Assembly (NCBI GenBank): GCA_008360975.2
Contig: CM039210.1
Location: 12,030,293 to 12,094,292, forward strand
From: Lichenostomus cassidix
Taxonomy: Eukaryota > Chordata > Aves > Passeriformes > Meliphagidae
Reading direction: 5' to 3'
DNA: 64,000 nucleotides
The position numbers and the translations under genes are program-made. The notes under the pieces were generated by a model. It did not search any database, was not told the origin of the DNA, and saw only the letters and a program-made list of their open reading frames with translations. The number at the start of each line of letters is the position of its first letter. The stretch's first letter is position 1. Shown piece by piece: positions 1 through 11,660 of this stretch.

Positions 1-1340
1 ACTGCTACCAAAATCAAGGACATTACTTAAATATATAGTAAGAATAAACTGTATCAGAAAAAAAAAAGACAATTTCAAAAATAGGAGAGAAGCACTTGCT
101 GTTCACCTGGACAATCATACAGCCACAGCAACCGTGTCAGTCATTGCCAGGCCTCTAACAGGTGTAGGCTAAAGAGAAAACGACTTCCACTGTATGAAAG
201 CTTTCTTCAAAAGAGTCAAAATCAAGCCTAAAAGTACTGTGAAAGCAGGTGTTTTGCCTTCCTAAAGAACACAGACACATTTTATAATTTTACATATTCT
301 AAAAGCCTATGTATAGACCTTATGGTTCCCTTTGATACTTCTTGTTTTAGCATTCTCCAACAAAAAAAAAAAAAGGTGGAGCAAGAATTTAAAGAAAACA
401 TCTCATGTATTTTTCAATTAAAACATGGAAAAATAGCCTTGCAATGCAAGACACCTCGCTCCAAATATTACTCATTTTATTACAAGACAAATCCATACAG
501 AGTCTCAAGGGAGGTTTAAAATATAGGGACAAAAAAAAGCTAAAAATCAAAAAGCCATCAAAAATCACACAAAATGAGATAAAACCAAATTATGACATAA
601 TATTTAACAACATAAAATTTATTATTATGAAATGCAACACAGAGAATTAGCTTGTCAATAAGTTATCATGTATTCAAAATAGGGCCATTCAGAACCAAAG
701 AAATAAGATGTTGGAAGCAATTACAAAAAAAAATTAGTGGACATGAAAATACACACCCATAATAAAATGTAATTAAATGTGTAAAATCATCTCTCAACCA
801 ATGAAGATAAGAAAATGTCTCATTTTCTTTTCACATTTAAATCAGAAGCCTCTCCATTAGCAAATAGGAAAATAGAACACTCACTTCTTTACATTCCACA
901 AATAAATAGCTCCCACAATGTCAAGTCCGACACCTTCCTAACACTGTAGTTATCAAAGCAGATCAACTTAGAGAGCACAGCCACAGCTCCAGACTCAAAC
1001 ACGACATTCTTCTCAGTTCCCAGTTTACACAATCACACCAAAGGGAAGCAGATCCAGCTCATGACCGACACAGTATCCTTTATTGAATGCCATTTCACCT
1101 CCATCACAGGCAGCCCTGTCCAACACAAGATGATGTTAGTGAAACCTGTCCATGCTTCCAGACACCTCCCACAAAGTAGGTTTGACCCACATCCTTTTCT
1201 GTGGGAACTGACAGCTGGCCTGTTTCACTCACAGATACCCACCTTGGCACAGTCAGCTTGTACCCGTGAGAATCTTAGCGCCGACAGAAGCAAGAAGCAA
1301 AAACAACATAAGAAGGAATGTACACCTGCAAGAGGGAGGC
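1..1340. other. AT-rich spacer, no feature recognised
   Basis: A-rich non-coding DNA with short homopolymers. The open frames here are short and lack recognisable motifs. No repeat family was identified. Confidence 0.5.
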
Positions 1341-1539
1341 TGTTTTTGCAAGAATGTGTGCTAGTTATAGGTAGCCAATGATATTGTAATGTAGTGAGTT
1401 AGGAACCAATGAACATGTAACGCGAATACTGAAAAATAGTATAAAAAAACCCTCTTGTAGTAATAAAGACCTTCTTTCTTTTGCTTGGAGCTGTTGCGTG
1501 TGGCTGTATGTGAATGATGTGCCCGTCTCAACAGCGACA
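1341..1539 (+). repeat. 5' LTR of a beta/alpha-like ERV
   Basis: A short LTR. A TATA box lies at 1440-1446 and a polyadenylation signal AATAAA at 1462-1467. The 3' end ...GCGACA is followed after two bases by a tRNA-Trp-type primer binding site, which fixes the right boundary. The left boundary (TGTTTTTGC) is inferred from the TG start and is less certain. No matching 3' LTR was found downstream, so this is a truncated provirus. Confidence 0.7.
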
Positions 1540-1541
1540 TC

Positions 1542-1559
1542 TGGTGACCCCGACGTGAT
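1542..1559 (+). promoter_or_regulatory. Primer binding site, tRNA-Trp type
   Basis: TGGTGACCCCGACGTGAT is the site used by avian sarcoma/leukosis viruses to anneal tRNA-Trp for minus-strand DNA synthesis. It lies two bases after the LTR end, the usual spacing. Confidence 0.9.
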
Positions 1560-1704
1560 ACAATGGTTCCAGGTGGCGGTCTGAGAACGTTCAGCTGCGT
1601 GTAGAACTGCGAAGGAGACAGGAACCCAGCGGAGGTATTCAAGGAGCAGAGCTGCAGAGAGGTCTGGACCCAATTCAATCTTTTAAGGTGAGCAGCTGGG
1701 GACG

Positions 1705-2367
1705 ATGGGAAATCAAATTTCCCAAGAAGAAAAGGCAATTGTAAATATGTGAACACTTATGCTAGCCAAACATGGTATTAAGTATGATAAACACACGTTG
1801 AAAGCTTTACTGCTATGGTGTAAAAGCCAGGGGTTAAAAGCTACATCAGAGAATGCCTTTAGTACGACAACCTGGGAGCGAGTGGGACAGCTTATCTTTG
1901 ACTCTGCTTCCCGGGGCACTGAAACTGCTAAGAATTTGATGACTACGTGGAGGCTGGTGCTGGACACCTTAAAAGCTGTAGTAAAGGAACAGGAATCGGA
2001 ACAGCAAACCACCCACCCACCCACCCCCAGTCATGGAAGGTCAGAGCAAAGCAGAAGGGCAAATGGGAAAAGCAGGATCCCCCCGCCCCCCCGCAGCAGC
2101 AGCTGCCCTACAGGGTACCTCCCCTGCAGGTGCCTTCTGCGCTGCCCCCCGCTGGACCCCTACAGCTGGTCCACCAGTGGTAGCTGCCTCAGCCAGAGTG
2201 GCTGGGCCCAGTGGGCCAGCGCCGGGGCCCCGCAGGGAGCGGCCGGAGGAGGGACTGGCCTTTATGTGAAACTTCAAGGCCTGAGGGATTTTCTTTTTCC
2301 TTTTGTTTTTCTTCCCATGTTAAAGAGAAGACAAGGGGGATACTCCCAGGAAGAAAAAAGAATTTAA
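1705..2367 (+). pseudogene. gag: Broken gag, matrix region (beta-like)
   Basis: A matrix domain of betaretroviral type follows the leader. The ATG at 1705 opens MGNQIS, a likely N-myristoylation signal, but an in-frame TGA at 1750-1752 interrupts after 15 codons. The frame resumes at 1759 and holds a helical matrix-like segment (around TTTWERVGQLIFDSAS) up to about 2030. A Pro/Ala-rich linker follows, which stays open in a second frame (2033-2269), indicating a frameshift. Capsid and nucleocapsid are not visible. The matrix resembles that at 40074. The protein would act under the plasma membrane in assembly; this copy cannot. Confidence 0.65.
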
Positions 2368-2588
2368 AGAAACCCAACAAAATGATTTCAGCCTCCAGCA
2401 AACAAAGACTCCAAGAAATTGAAGTGAGTATGCAGTGCTGGGATGTCAGAAAGATGTGTAAATCTAAGTCTTTCCTCAGACGGCTGAGACAAAGAACTGT
2501 ATCTCCTGTCCTGATACTCGAGAGGTAGTTTCTAACATCATGTGACTTCTGCAACTTCAAATGCTGCAGATTGGCCTTTACATACTGA

Positions 2589-3099
2589 TGTATCACGGTC
2601 CGGGAGGGTGGCACAGGCCGGCTCCCCCCCAGTCCGGGGTCCCGGGTTTGTGTAATTCCACCGGATTCGGGGCGGGCGACCCCCAAGGTTCCGCAGCATG
2701 GCGTGAGTCTTTCAACCACGTCAATTCAAGCAGGAATATAGTGAGGCAAAGGAAGAACTGGACTCCATCTCTGTTCTAGCAGGGAGGTTTATTTGGGGTA
2801 ACGGGGGAGAGGGGGTTGCAGGGAAGGAGAAGGGGGAAGGGAGACAAGACAGGTAGCAGATGCTAGCAGCCCAGAGATGGAAGACCTCGAGCTGATCTGA
2901 ACATCACCTTATAAAGGGAAAGGCAGGGGGAGGGACTGTCTCCCCTAGAGCCAGTCCCGGGGAGTCTGAAGGGAAGACAGGCATAGGGAACCCACCAATA
3001 GATTTCGGGTACAGCAGAGCATATTTCAAAATGAACCAATGGTATACAAAGCAGAGGGACAAAGGAGCACATGGAATCCTAAAACCCCATGTTGCTACA
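2589..3099 (-). repeat. Solo LTR, reverse strand
   Basis: Read on the minus strand the element begins TGTAGCAACATG and ends ...CGTGATACA. It holds a TATAAG-like promoter near 2910 and AATAAA (plus-strand TTTATT near 2788). ACATACTG occurs at both edges (2580s and 3100-3107), which suggests a target duplication, though one extra base prevents a perfect match. It lies just beyond the broken gag and may have inserted into that provirus. Confidence 0.65.
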
Positions 3100-5330
3100 A
3101 CATACTGGAAGCAAGCAGTGCAGAAAGCAGCTCTGTAGGTGCTGGTGGGTAAGGGTAGGGAGTCTTTCCCTTCTGACATCTTCTTCAAGCCCAGAGGCGT
3201 TGGGGCTGATGTGGAGTTGAGGGAAGGGATATTCCAACGGCTGTAGGAATGGAAGAGCTTTAATTCTGGATTTCCTTCCTCCCTTTTTCTCAGGGAAAAT
3301 GAGCAGCTGTCTTAGTCATGTGCTGGCTTTTGGAGTGGGAAGGATCGGAGGTGTTTTGGAGGAGAGAGGGCTCTTGATCAGGTTGGGGATGGTGCTGTGC
3401 TCTGTGTCAAAGTCCCCTGTGCTGCCACCGCTGCCAGGCATGACTACTGCACAACGTGCACCAAGCTCTACCACCACAAGCCAAAAGAGACCCAGAACTG
3501 AGACACTGACAACCTGCCTGCCATGGATAACCCTGCCAGGAACCAGGATCCTTTGTTATCCGAGGACAGGAAAGTGGAGAAACATCACAAGGAACTATCA
3601 AAGGGCATCAACACTGGCATCCAGGAGACCTGGCAGGAGCTTCCCTGCAACCCCCGTGTGCTATGTGATTCTCTTCAGAAACATCCTCCCAGATAAGTAA
3701 CCATTTCTGGTTGTAGGCAACTGCAAAGACAAGATTGGTGTCCAAATGAGTGTGGTTATAAAAACAACGGGTGTTTGTTGAAAAAGAAGAAACAACAAAC
3801 CTGTGGGTTTGGCTGCAACCTGGGCCTAAGGTTTTTTAGTTTGCTGACAAACTTGTTCATGACCCTTGCAGCTTTGCATTTCCAGGTTATAAAGTTGTAT
3901 TCTATGGCTGTTTACTGATGGCTCTGGGTGTGGGCTCTGGGATGTTTGGGGGCTGTGTGTGTTAGGCCAGACTGTGCACACTGTAGTAGCTGCCTTCTAA
4001 CTGCTTGCTTTTCCCCCATCATTTTCCTGCTTGCAGCCCTCACTGCTCTCCTAGGCACTGAGCAAGGACACCTGCTGCTGAATTCCTCTGTGCCTGGGAA
4101 AAGCTGAATGGAGCTAAGCATTGTGAGCTGCCAGGTGAGAAGCCAAGGTTCCATTTCCATTACTGGAGGGATTGTTGGTGAAGAAGGCAGGAGGGGAGAG
4201 CCTGGAGAATAGACTTTGCCAAGGACAAATGAATATTTTCCCCTGAAATTTAGGGAAGCTGGGCTTTGGAATTGGTTTATGCATCTCTCTCTGACCAGCA
4301 TTCTCTCTGTGGTTTTTCAGGGATCCTCGGGGGATGAGAAGAATCCTTTCCCAGTGACACCTTTCCCACAAGAAGACAAGACAAGAAGACCTCAAGTTTG
4401 AACAGTAAGTGTTTGTTTCGCAGCCCTGCCTGTAGTTTCTGAAGCCACCAGGCAGAACTGGCCCTGCAGCTCCCTGACTTTTGCTTCCCCATCAGCACTT
4501 CTTTCGGGAGCAAAGAGAGAGGGAGACATGGGGGACACCTGCCCAGTCAGGGCAGCACCTGCTGAGTCAGTTGGCTAGAGCTGAGCAGCACTTGAATTCT
4601 TGACTGCATGCTGGGCCTGTGACCTGTATTTGCCAGCAAAATTCCTAGAACTGCTGCTACTTTTTTTATTTTACAGTTTAGTCCTTACAAATGTTGTGTT
4701 GTCCTGTGTTGCAAGCAGTGGGGAATGCTCAGAAGCTGTAACCTGCCGTCCCACGTGGCCTTTGCAGTGTCATTTTCCATAAAACACGACGTTTTGTGAG
4801 GCTCTCTGGGCAAAGGGATGCATTGCCATGATCTATTGGCAACCTTGCAAAAGAAAATAAGCACGATGTGCCTGGCTGAAGGGCTGGAAGGCTGTAAAAA
4901 TCCTCCCCCTAAGGAGGCAGCTGCTGAAATTCAAAAGGCTTTGCTGGTCCTCTTGGAGCAAAGTCACTCCAGTCATTGACTGTCCTCTGCCAGATGTGCC
5001 TGTTGGATGAATCCAACCAAATGTTTTCTCTCTCCCTGCCTTTCTTCCAGACTTTTCTGCTGAGAAAAAAACAACTGACGAGACCAACTGTTGCGGTGGC
5101 CCAGCATTTTGCATTCAGTTATTCGGATTTTGCTTAGTTTAATACTTATAATTCTTTCATTTGCAGTTATACTCCTTATATTACGTTCCTCTTCTTTGTT
5201 TGTTGTAAATAAGAAACAGGGAATTGTTGCCGTGGCCCAGCCCGTGGCCGGCTGGATGGGCAGCCACAGGGAGAGCCCTGCTGGTCATGGTGACAGACCA
5301 TGATCCCCTGCGGCCCCCGGATTAGTTATG
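3100..5330. other. Unassigned stretch with splice-like signals
   Basis: No complete gene is seen. Pyrimidine tracts ending in AG occur before 3296, 4321 and 5051, and a good donor (ACAgtaagtg) follows about 4403, so this may be a decayed host gene or a retroviral 3' region. A reading frame at about 3440-3695 contains a Cys/His cluster (HDYCTTCTKLYHH) and then a TGA. The frame at 5091-5303 is strongly hydrophobic (LLSLILIILSFAVILLIL) and could be a membrane anchor. These hints do not add up to an identified protein. Confidence 0.25.
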
Positions 5331-5718
5331 TATATTGTAAACTGTTAATTGGCCCTGCACTCTCCAAACACCATCAAGAGAAATCAGAATGTTCTCAGAC
5401 TATTATTCCAGCAAATTTCTGATAGTCCAATAGTAGAAAAAAAGAATCAAATTTTTGAAAAAAAAATCAAAACACCCTCCAGCACCCTCAAAGCATTAGG
5501 AGGGTCTGATTATTAGTCTCTGACCATGCAATTTATCTCGCAAACAACACACCACATGGATGTACACAACCATCTCAATCTCCTTCACTAATAACCAGGG
5601 CCATTTCAGGCACAGTTGATTTTCACTTCTTACTGAATTCTCCTTCTTCTATCATTCATCTAGAATTTACTTTGGAATTCCAATCCATAATTGCATTAAA
5701 AGACAGCATTAATAGAAC
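5331..5718. other. AT-rich spacer, nothing recognised
   Basis: Non-coding, A-rich, without repeat or coding signal that I can see. Confidence 0.4.
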
Positions 5719-5724
5719 ACTGAG

Positions 5725-6326
5725 TGTTGCGGTAGCTTTAGCTCAGCTGAGCGTCCCTAGCAGTGGCATTGCCCCACGGGACAAGTCATGGGAATAAAGC
5801 AACCCTAAAGGGGGTGCTCCCAGAGAGCCTTGAAGTAAAGCTATTGGCCCACCTCATCTCCCCTCCCATATTAATTCTAGAAAGTTCTCCTTTGTCTGCC
5901 TTTGCTGTGTTCTCTGATTGGAAAATTTAAAGTTCTGTATCCTCCCCCCTTGTTCCCCCATAAGATCAAGTTATTGTCAATCCAGAGTTTTACGTACCCT
6001 GTTGGTTCTTTCGGTTTCTCCCCTCCCTTTTTCCCCTGCTATATAAGCCGCAACGCAACGCAGAAACCCCGCTTTGAGCTCGCCGATCCAGCCCTATTCC
6101 TTCCCTCTTCCATCTCCCCTTACCTTTTAATAAATCCCCTGGACCACTGGGCTGACTGCCTGCATCTCCTGTGTCTGCTTTCGATCCCTGATTTGCACTG
6201 CTCCTCCGGGAGCTCTGCCGAGCTCCAGGCCGCCCCGCTTCCGCCCGAGAGTGGGCTGCCTCGCCGGGGTCCGCTTAAGCAGCCTACCCGATCCCGAACT
6301 GAGTTTGGGGGTCCGGGACCCCTTTA
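5725..6326 (+). repeat. Solo LTR with 6-bp target duplication
   Basis: About 602 bp, starting TGTTGCGGTAGC. It has a TATATAAG promoter near 6039 and AATAAA at 6129-6134, followed by a GC-rich R-U5 part. The hexamer ACTGAG lies immediately before (5719-5724) and after (6327-6332), which is the 6-bp duplication expected of alpha/beta-type integrases. The right end reads ...CCCCTTTA rather than CA. No internal region is attached. Confidence 0.75.
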
Positions 6327-6410
6327 ACTGAGCTAGTATGCTCAAGTACTCCCAATCAACAAGTCACAGAAAGGTTGGTTTAGCCACATTTTCTCTGTCT
6401 TCACTCCCAG

Positions 6411-6505
6411 GAAAAAGGGATGAGACAAGAGGAAATAGCCTCAAGTTGTGCTGGAAAGAACTGGATATTTTTCCATTAAAGAAATGGTTTCAGGGTTTTT
6501 CCTCT
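6411..6505 (+). mobile_element. CR1 LINE 3' fragment
   Basis: The stretch GACAAGAGGAAATAGCCTCA and what follows matches, from memory of the family, the 3' untranslated end of avian CR1 retrotransposons. It is diverged and short. 6506-6770 beyond it shows nothing recognisable. Confidence 0.5.
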
Positions 6506-6769
6506 CCTCACACCCCTGTAACCTAACTGCACTTTGCCCAAGGAGAACAGGAACATCCCAAGGAGACAAGGAAATGGACTGGATTTTCAAAAAACGCAGG
6601 CAGTGGGCAGGTTCTGTATCCCATACACTTCCCGAACGATGCCAAGGCACACGAGGCTGCAGGGACACGCCGCGTGCCGGGCGGGATTTGGTGTCATCCA
6701 GGTGCCTGTCACAGTCCACTTATAAGCCAACGCATGATGGTTTGTACCAGCTATGATCTCAGAACGCAA

Positions 6770-7270
6770 AAAGAAAAAAAAGCACAACATAATTCAACAA
6801 GTCAAGGGAATTAAATTTCAATCCAAAGAGGGACTTTATTAATTTAGCCCGTAAAGCGGCCTGCGATAGAAAGAGAGAGAGAGAGTTGGAGAAAGAAAGG
6901 GAGGAAAGGGAAGAAAAGGGGTCTTATAGCTACCACCACGGGTCCACAGACATCCAGCGTTTCTGGGGGTCCCGTCCAGAAGGCGTTCCTCTGCCTCTGT
7001 GTCAATCGATGTGATCTCACGGTGGGGAAGATCTTCGGAACTCAGACATTTCAGAGCCTTCTTTTATGCTAGTCCACACACCTGGTCCCTCCTTGCAACC
7101 CACCTTTGCTCCCCTGTAATTCTTGTGGAGATATGCCAAACTCCACTTGGCAGGCCACACATGCCAAGAGAGGAGTGTCCAAGACATGGCCGGCTATAGA
7201 AGCAAGTTTTCCCAAAATAGTGAATAATAGGTGACAGGTGCAAAGCCTTCGTCACACACCAGCTGTGGCA
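6770..7270 (-). repeat. Probable reverse-strand LTR
   Basis: On the minus strand an ATAAAAG promoter-like box (7062-7067) is followed about 225 bp on by AATAAA (plus-strand TTTATT at 6835-6840), and a purine-rich tract lies between. This order fits an LTR in reverse orientation. Ends and target duplication could not be set. Confidence 0.4.
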
Positions 7271-7329
7271 GGCACAAGGCCGTTACTCTTCCTGGGAACC
7301 AAGGTGGAGAGCAAAATCTCCAAGAGACA

Positions 7330-8720
7330 CTGTCATCAGGGGAGGAGGCCGAGGCACGGAGGGGTCCGGAGGCACATGCAGGCTCGGCTCGGCCCGCAGC
7401 GGAGGGGGGGAATTTCCGTGACTCCGGGGCGGCGGCGCCGCTGCCGGGCAGCGAGTTACGTTGTAGCCGGAAACAGCTCACTACGGCAGCCAGCAAGGGC
7501 CAATTCATAAAGGCAAACGGGGCCCGAAAGGAGGCGTGCCGGGGGCCGGGCCACGGGGCCAGGGAGCGGGGCGGCTCGGCTCGGCTCGGCTCGGCTCGGC
7601 GCTGGCAGGCAACAGGTGACAGCCATGCGAAGTGTCTTTACCACGGTCAGCCGAGCGGCCTGCTGGAAGCTCTCAGCGCCAGGAAATGCAGCATTTTTGG
7701 GGCTGCCCACGGGTGCAGCGCCCGCAGAAGCTGCGGGACGCTCGGGGGAGGCGGAGCTCCGAGGGCTCAGGCCGGCCACGGGGGACGGCAGGTGCGGGGC
7801 TCACTGTCACTTTGTGGTGGGGCGCCGGCCTCTATGTAAAATGAGTCTGCGGCTGCTCGGGCTCCCGGCTGACATAGGGAAGCGCCCTCCCCCTCGCCCC
7901 CCACCCCCGTGGGCTTGGACGCGGTGCGAGAGCGCAGAGAGCCCCGAGCAGAGACTTTCCGATTCTGCCCGCTTGGCGGGGGCGGGGCTTTGCCGCGCAG
8001 CCTGCTCCTCCCAGCTTCCCCTCCCCTCCACGCCCCCTCTCCCAACTCCGGCTGTGTTCCCGAGATGGCAGTAACTGTAGGAAAGGGGCACCGTCCCCGT
8101 CCCCCCCCCCCGTTCCCCTGTTCCCCCGTCCGTCATCCCCCCCCTCCCCCAAACGGGACATTTCTGGCTCACCTCTCGACAGAAATCGGAGCGGCAGACT
8201 GCCTGCCACTGGCTTTTGGGCCTCCAAGCTGCCCAAGTCGGCCTTTGCAGGGAGCTGCTGGGGGGGGCAGCACGGCCCTGGCTGTTCGCCGGAGAGAGCT
8301 GCCTGCCTTGGCTCGCACAGGGGCTCAGTGTCACCCGGCATGGGCAGCTGCAGCACAGTGTGCAGGCCACCGGCTCATCCCTGCCGCTTTCCCGCCCCAG
8401 CCCCCCCCCCCGGGGCCTGGAGCTCCCGGCCACCCAGCAACCCGCTCCTGCAGCCAAGGGCCAACTGGGAGCCCGGGGCCAGTACAAGCCGGGGGCCATT
8501 GTGACACGGCGGCGGGGCTGCCCGTGCGTTGACACCCCGTGCCGGGCACCCTGGAGACCCTGGTGTGTTGACGCTGTGGAACTCGGATTGGAAGCCAGGC
8601 TCCCCCTGGGACACCACGGCGCCTCAGGGAAGGAAGCCCGGAGACAGGCTGCTGACTTCAGCTAGGGAAGCTGACACAAGCAGCGTCACTGGCACCACCG
8701 GCAAGCTACGTAAGCTGGTG
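7330..8720. other. GC- and CpG-rich block
   Basis: About 1.4 kb of GC-rich DNA with many CpGs, long C runs near 8100 and 8400, and overlapping open frames on both strands. The open frames are the by-product of GC richness: none shows a domain and codon content is low-complexity. It could be a CpG-island promoter, an ERV leader or an unusual LTR. No TATA box or transcript boundary can be fixed. Confidence 0.4.
7568..7602. repeat. (GGCTC)n microsatellite
   Basis: Five tandem copies of GGCTC inside the GC-rich block, directly readable. Confidence 0.85.
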
Positions 8721-8765
8721 GAACCGAGGGGCAGAGGGATTTTTGCCTTTTTTCTTTCTTCCACT

Positions 8766-8925
8766 TGTAACCTCACCAGCACTTTTGCCTACCCTTTCGC
8801 CTGGCTAGAAAGACCAAAGGCATTGCAGAGCTCCGAGGCCTGGGGGCTACGAGAACCCTCTCCTGTCTCTGTTCCTCCTGGGAACCAAGGCTGAGAACAA
8901 AATCTTCAAGGCACACTGTCATGAC
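8766..8925 (+). repeat. Dispersed ~160-bp module, copy 2
   Basis: This segment recurs at 10440-10600, with shared strings such as TGCAGAGCTCC, AAGGCCTGGGGGCTACGAG-like sequence and TCCTGGGAACCAAGG. Its last ~60 bp also recur at 7281-7345. Each copy is preceded by a T/C-rich tract (copies 2 and 3). The function is unknown. It may be the R-U5 part of an LTR. Confidence 0.6.
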
Positions 8926-8929
8926 ACAC

Positions 8930-10200
8930 GTGGAACCGGTGTCAGATGAACGCTCAGAGGAGACGGTCTGAAGCTCACCCCCGTGGCACTGACGCAGCAA
9001 GGCAGCTGCTGAAAGCTTCGCTCAACCCTATCATTCCAAGGCTCGGGCTTTCTTTGGCCTCGGTCCCCCCCCCCCCAGCGATCAGAAAAGTTCGTCAGCT
9101 TTTGGGAATTGCCTGAGGTCTGTCCATTCCTTGCTTGCCCCAGACAAGGGGGTAAGGCCAAACGTGTGAATGGAACCCTCAAAACGCTGACGAGTCCAGT
9201 TGGTGAAAACCATCCGAGACGTACACTCAAGCCTTGCCCCTAGCCTTCCCGAAAATCCGCATACAACCGAGGCAGAGAGACAACAGAAGTCCTTCTGAAA
9301 TATTTATTGCACAGTAGGCCGTGCTGCTCAAATGATGTCTGTGACAAGAAAAGCGCCCAGCTGAGAAAGTAGCTTACCTTGCCAAGGTATCGAGCAGCTT
9401 TGAAGTTCCACTTTGCAGAAGCTGCGGAGATTCGTCCTCTTCTCCAGATACACCTGCCCATCTGGTCCAGGCCGGAGACTGAATCTCTGCCAAACAGAAA
9501 AAGGGGGGCTTTAGAAACAAAGTCGGAAGGAGCATTCCAGGTCCCGATGAGCCTCATCGAAGGCAAAGTTACGGACAGAGAAGCCACCGTTCACTGCTCC
9601 AGAGGGAAGAAAACCTCTGCTCCTGGAACAGCTAGAAGACAAAAGCCCATCCGAAACAAGATCGTGCCACTTCCATTGCTCTTTTTGTGCCCGTTATCTG
9701 CGCACTTCAGAACCACAATTCAGATTCAGCCCCCAAATCTGCATATAACTTTCATCCCAAATGTATCCAAAAGCTCTCCACAAGAACCACTTGCACAAAT
9801 GGTGTCCAGTATGGACCCACGAGGTCTGGTGAGTTTGGCCCCCTAAATCAAGATCGAGCCCGTGCCCTCGAGGCTGTCATTCCGAACAGAACCTTTGATC
9901 CCGTGAAGGATGACTGAACATCTTGAAAAGCCAATTTCAGACACAATTGCGGCCTTACAACAAGTCCACAATTTGTCTATTGGGGTTTTGCAAAACAAAA
10001 TAGCTCTTCCTTGCCTACCAGCCTTACCCTTGTTAACATGAGTTGCTGTTCCTACGGAAATCCAAGTGAGAAACACGAAGAAGGATTTTGTTCAAATTTG
10101 GAAGCAAACTCCAATTCTACATCAAGGAGCTTTCCAAAAGCTCACGGCACCTTCGTTATGCCTTCGGTACGCTTACTTCATAGTTACCGAACAAGGCCTG
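8930..10200. other. Unassigned, possible decayed retroviral internal region
   Basis: Lies between two copies of the ~160-bp module. A plus frame at 9379-9846 stays open for 155 codons but shows no motif. A segment at about 9940-10030 reads LQQVHNLSIGVLQNKIAL, faintly like the heptad region of a retroviral TM protein. This is not enough to assign env. Confidence 0.25.
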
Positions 10201-10388
10201 GATAAAAAATGTAAAACAACAAAAAACAAAGAACAAAACCCTAAAAAACAAACAACAACAACAAAAGAAAAAAAAAGAAAACCCCAAACAAAAACAAAAC
10301 ACAAACCCCCAAAACACACAAAAACCCCAAAAACACCTAAGGAACAAACCCCAAAACAACCCCCCAAACAACCCCCCAAGTCTCTAAA
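10200..10388. repeat. A/C-only low-complexity tract
   Basis: About 185 bp composed almost wholly of A and C on the plus strand (runs of CAAA, AAAC, CCCC), with very few G or T bases. Open frames across it (PKQPPK-type repeats) are composition artefacts. Confidence 0.8.
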
Positions 10389-10439
10389 AATAAAGGGGGT
10401 AGTGACGCCGGAGTGATTTTTCCCTTTTTCCCTTTCCAT

Positions 10440-10600
10440 ATTTGTAACCTTGCCAGTACTTTTGCCTACCCTTTTCCCCAGCTAGAAAGACCAAAGCCGT
10501 TGCAGAGCTCCAAGGCCTGGGGGCTACGAGGCCCCTCTCCTATCTTGCTTCTTCCTGGGAACCAAGGCCGAGAACAAAATCTTCAAGAGACGCTGTCATC
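10440..10600 (+). repeat. Dispersed ~160-bp module, copy 3
   Basis: Second full copy of the module at 8766-8925, with scattered substitutions. It ends near CTGTCATCAACAAGTCC. 10600-11138 beyond it is AT-rich without recognisable content. Confidence 0.6.
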
Positions 10601-11138
10601 AACAAGTCCAACTAGTAACAGGGGTTGGGGGCTCCAGAGAAGAGAAGGGGAATTGCAAGGCCACTTCTTGGGGCGAATCAGTATTAGCCAAGGAAAATGA
10701 ATAAAAATTCTTAATTTTTCCTTAGATTTTTCATTTTTAGTAAAAAGGTGCTTCTAGACAGTCACATATGTCAAAATGTGAAGCTCTCAAATGTTAATGA
10801 AAACAATGAACAATAAAACCTGTAGCTTACCATGAGCAAATACACCGAGATACAAAGTAGTTTTGCATATGAACACATTACCATTTAACATTAAGTGAAA
10901 TCTGTAGCATTTTTCTAGCCACATTCATACTTGTTTCTTCTCTCAAAACATTTTTATCCTCCTTTTTCCTCTGTATGTGCTGTACCTATTTTTAAACAGT
11001 TGTTACAATCCAACACATTTCTGTTTATAAACCTCATCCTCTATCAGCTAAATAAAGAAAAAACAGCATTCATATATCTACAGAAAACATATAAAGCAGA
11101 CTATTTTCAATCTCAATATCAAAATGCATTGCCTTTTC

Positions 11139-11660
11139 TACCAGGTCTGGTTGGGATAGAGCTTTCCTCATAGCAGTCAGTATGGTGCTGCATTTTAGGT
11201 CTGTGACCCATGCAAATACCATACTGATGGTTTAGCTATTGCTAAATTTTGCATCAAGGCTTTCTTTGTTTCTCACTCTGCTACCCCAGTGAGCAGGCTA
11301 GAGGTGGTGAAGATGTTGGAAAGGGACGCAGCAGAGACCTGACCCTCAACTGACCAAAGGGATGTCCCATACCCTATACCATCATGCTCAGCAATAAACG
11401 TGGAGGTGTTTCCAAAGCAGCCATTGCTCAGAGACTGGCTGGGCTTTAGTCTGTTGGTGGGAGATAGTGAGTTATTCCCTTTGCATCTCTTGTTTGTTTT
11501 TTCTTTCTTTTCCTTCCACTCTACTAAACTGTCTCTGTCTCAACCCATAAGTTTTTCTTGCTTTTGCTGTTCTGATTTTCTCTTCCACCTTGGTGGGGAG
11601 GAAAATGAGTGAATGACTGGGTGGGGGCTTAACTGCCAGCCATAGTCAACTCACCACACC
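11139..11660 (+). repeat. Solo LTR, chicken ERV-L type
   Basis: Landmarks in order match the common galliform/avian ERV-L LTR as I remember it: CTGGTTGGGATAGAGCTTTC at the start, CAACTGACCAAAGGGATGTC in the middle, the CTACTAAACTGTC...TCAACCCA stretch, then a diverged ...CTCACCACA end. Diverged and old. No internal region is attached. Confidence 0.7.

Noticed and set aside
5085..5240. TGTTGCGGTGGCCC and TGTTGCCGTGGCCC as LTR starts before the solo LTR at 5725
   Set aside because: Only the first ~14 bases agree with each other, no LTR body or duplication follows, and the 5725 element has its own exact duplication.
7231..8900. Many overlapping 100-240 codon frames in the GC-rich block
   Set aside because: Open on both strands, low-complexity Pro/Arg/Ala/Gly content and no domain; a composition effect.
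10066..10416. Lys/Pro/Thr-rich frame
   Set aside because: Translation of an A/C-only low-complexity tract.
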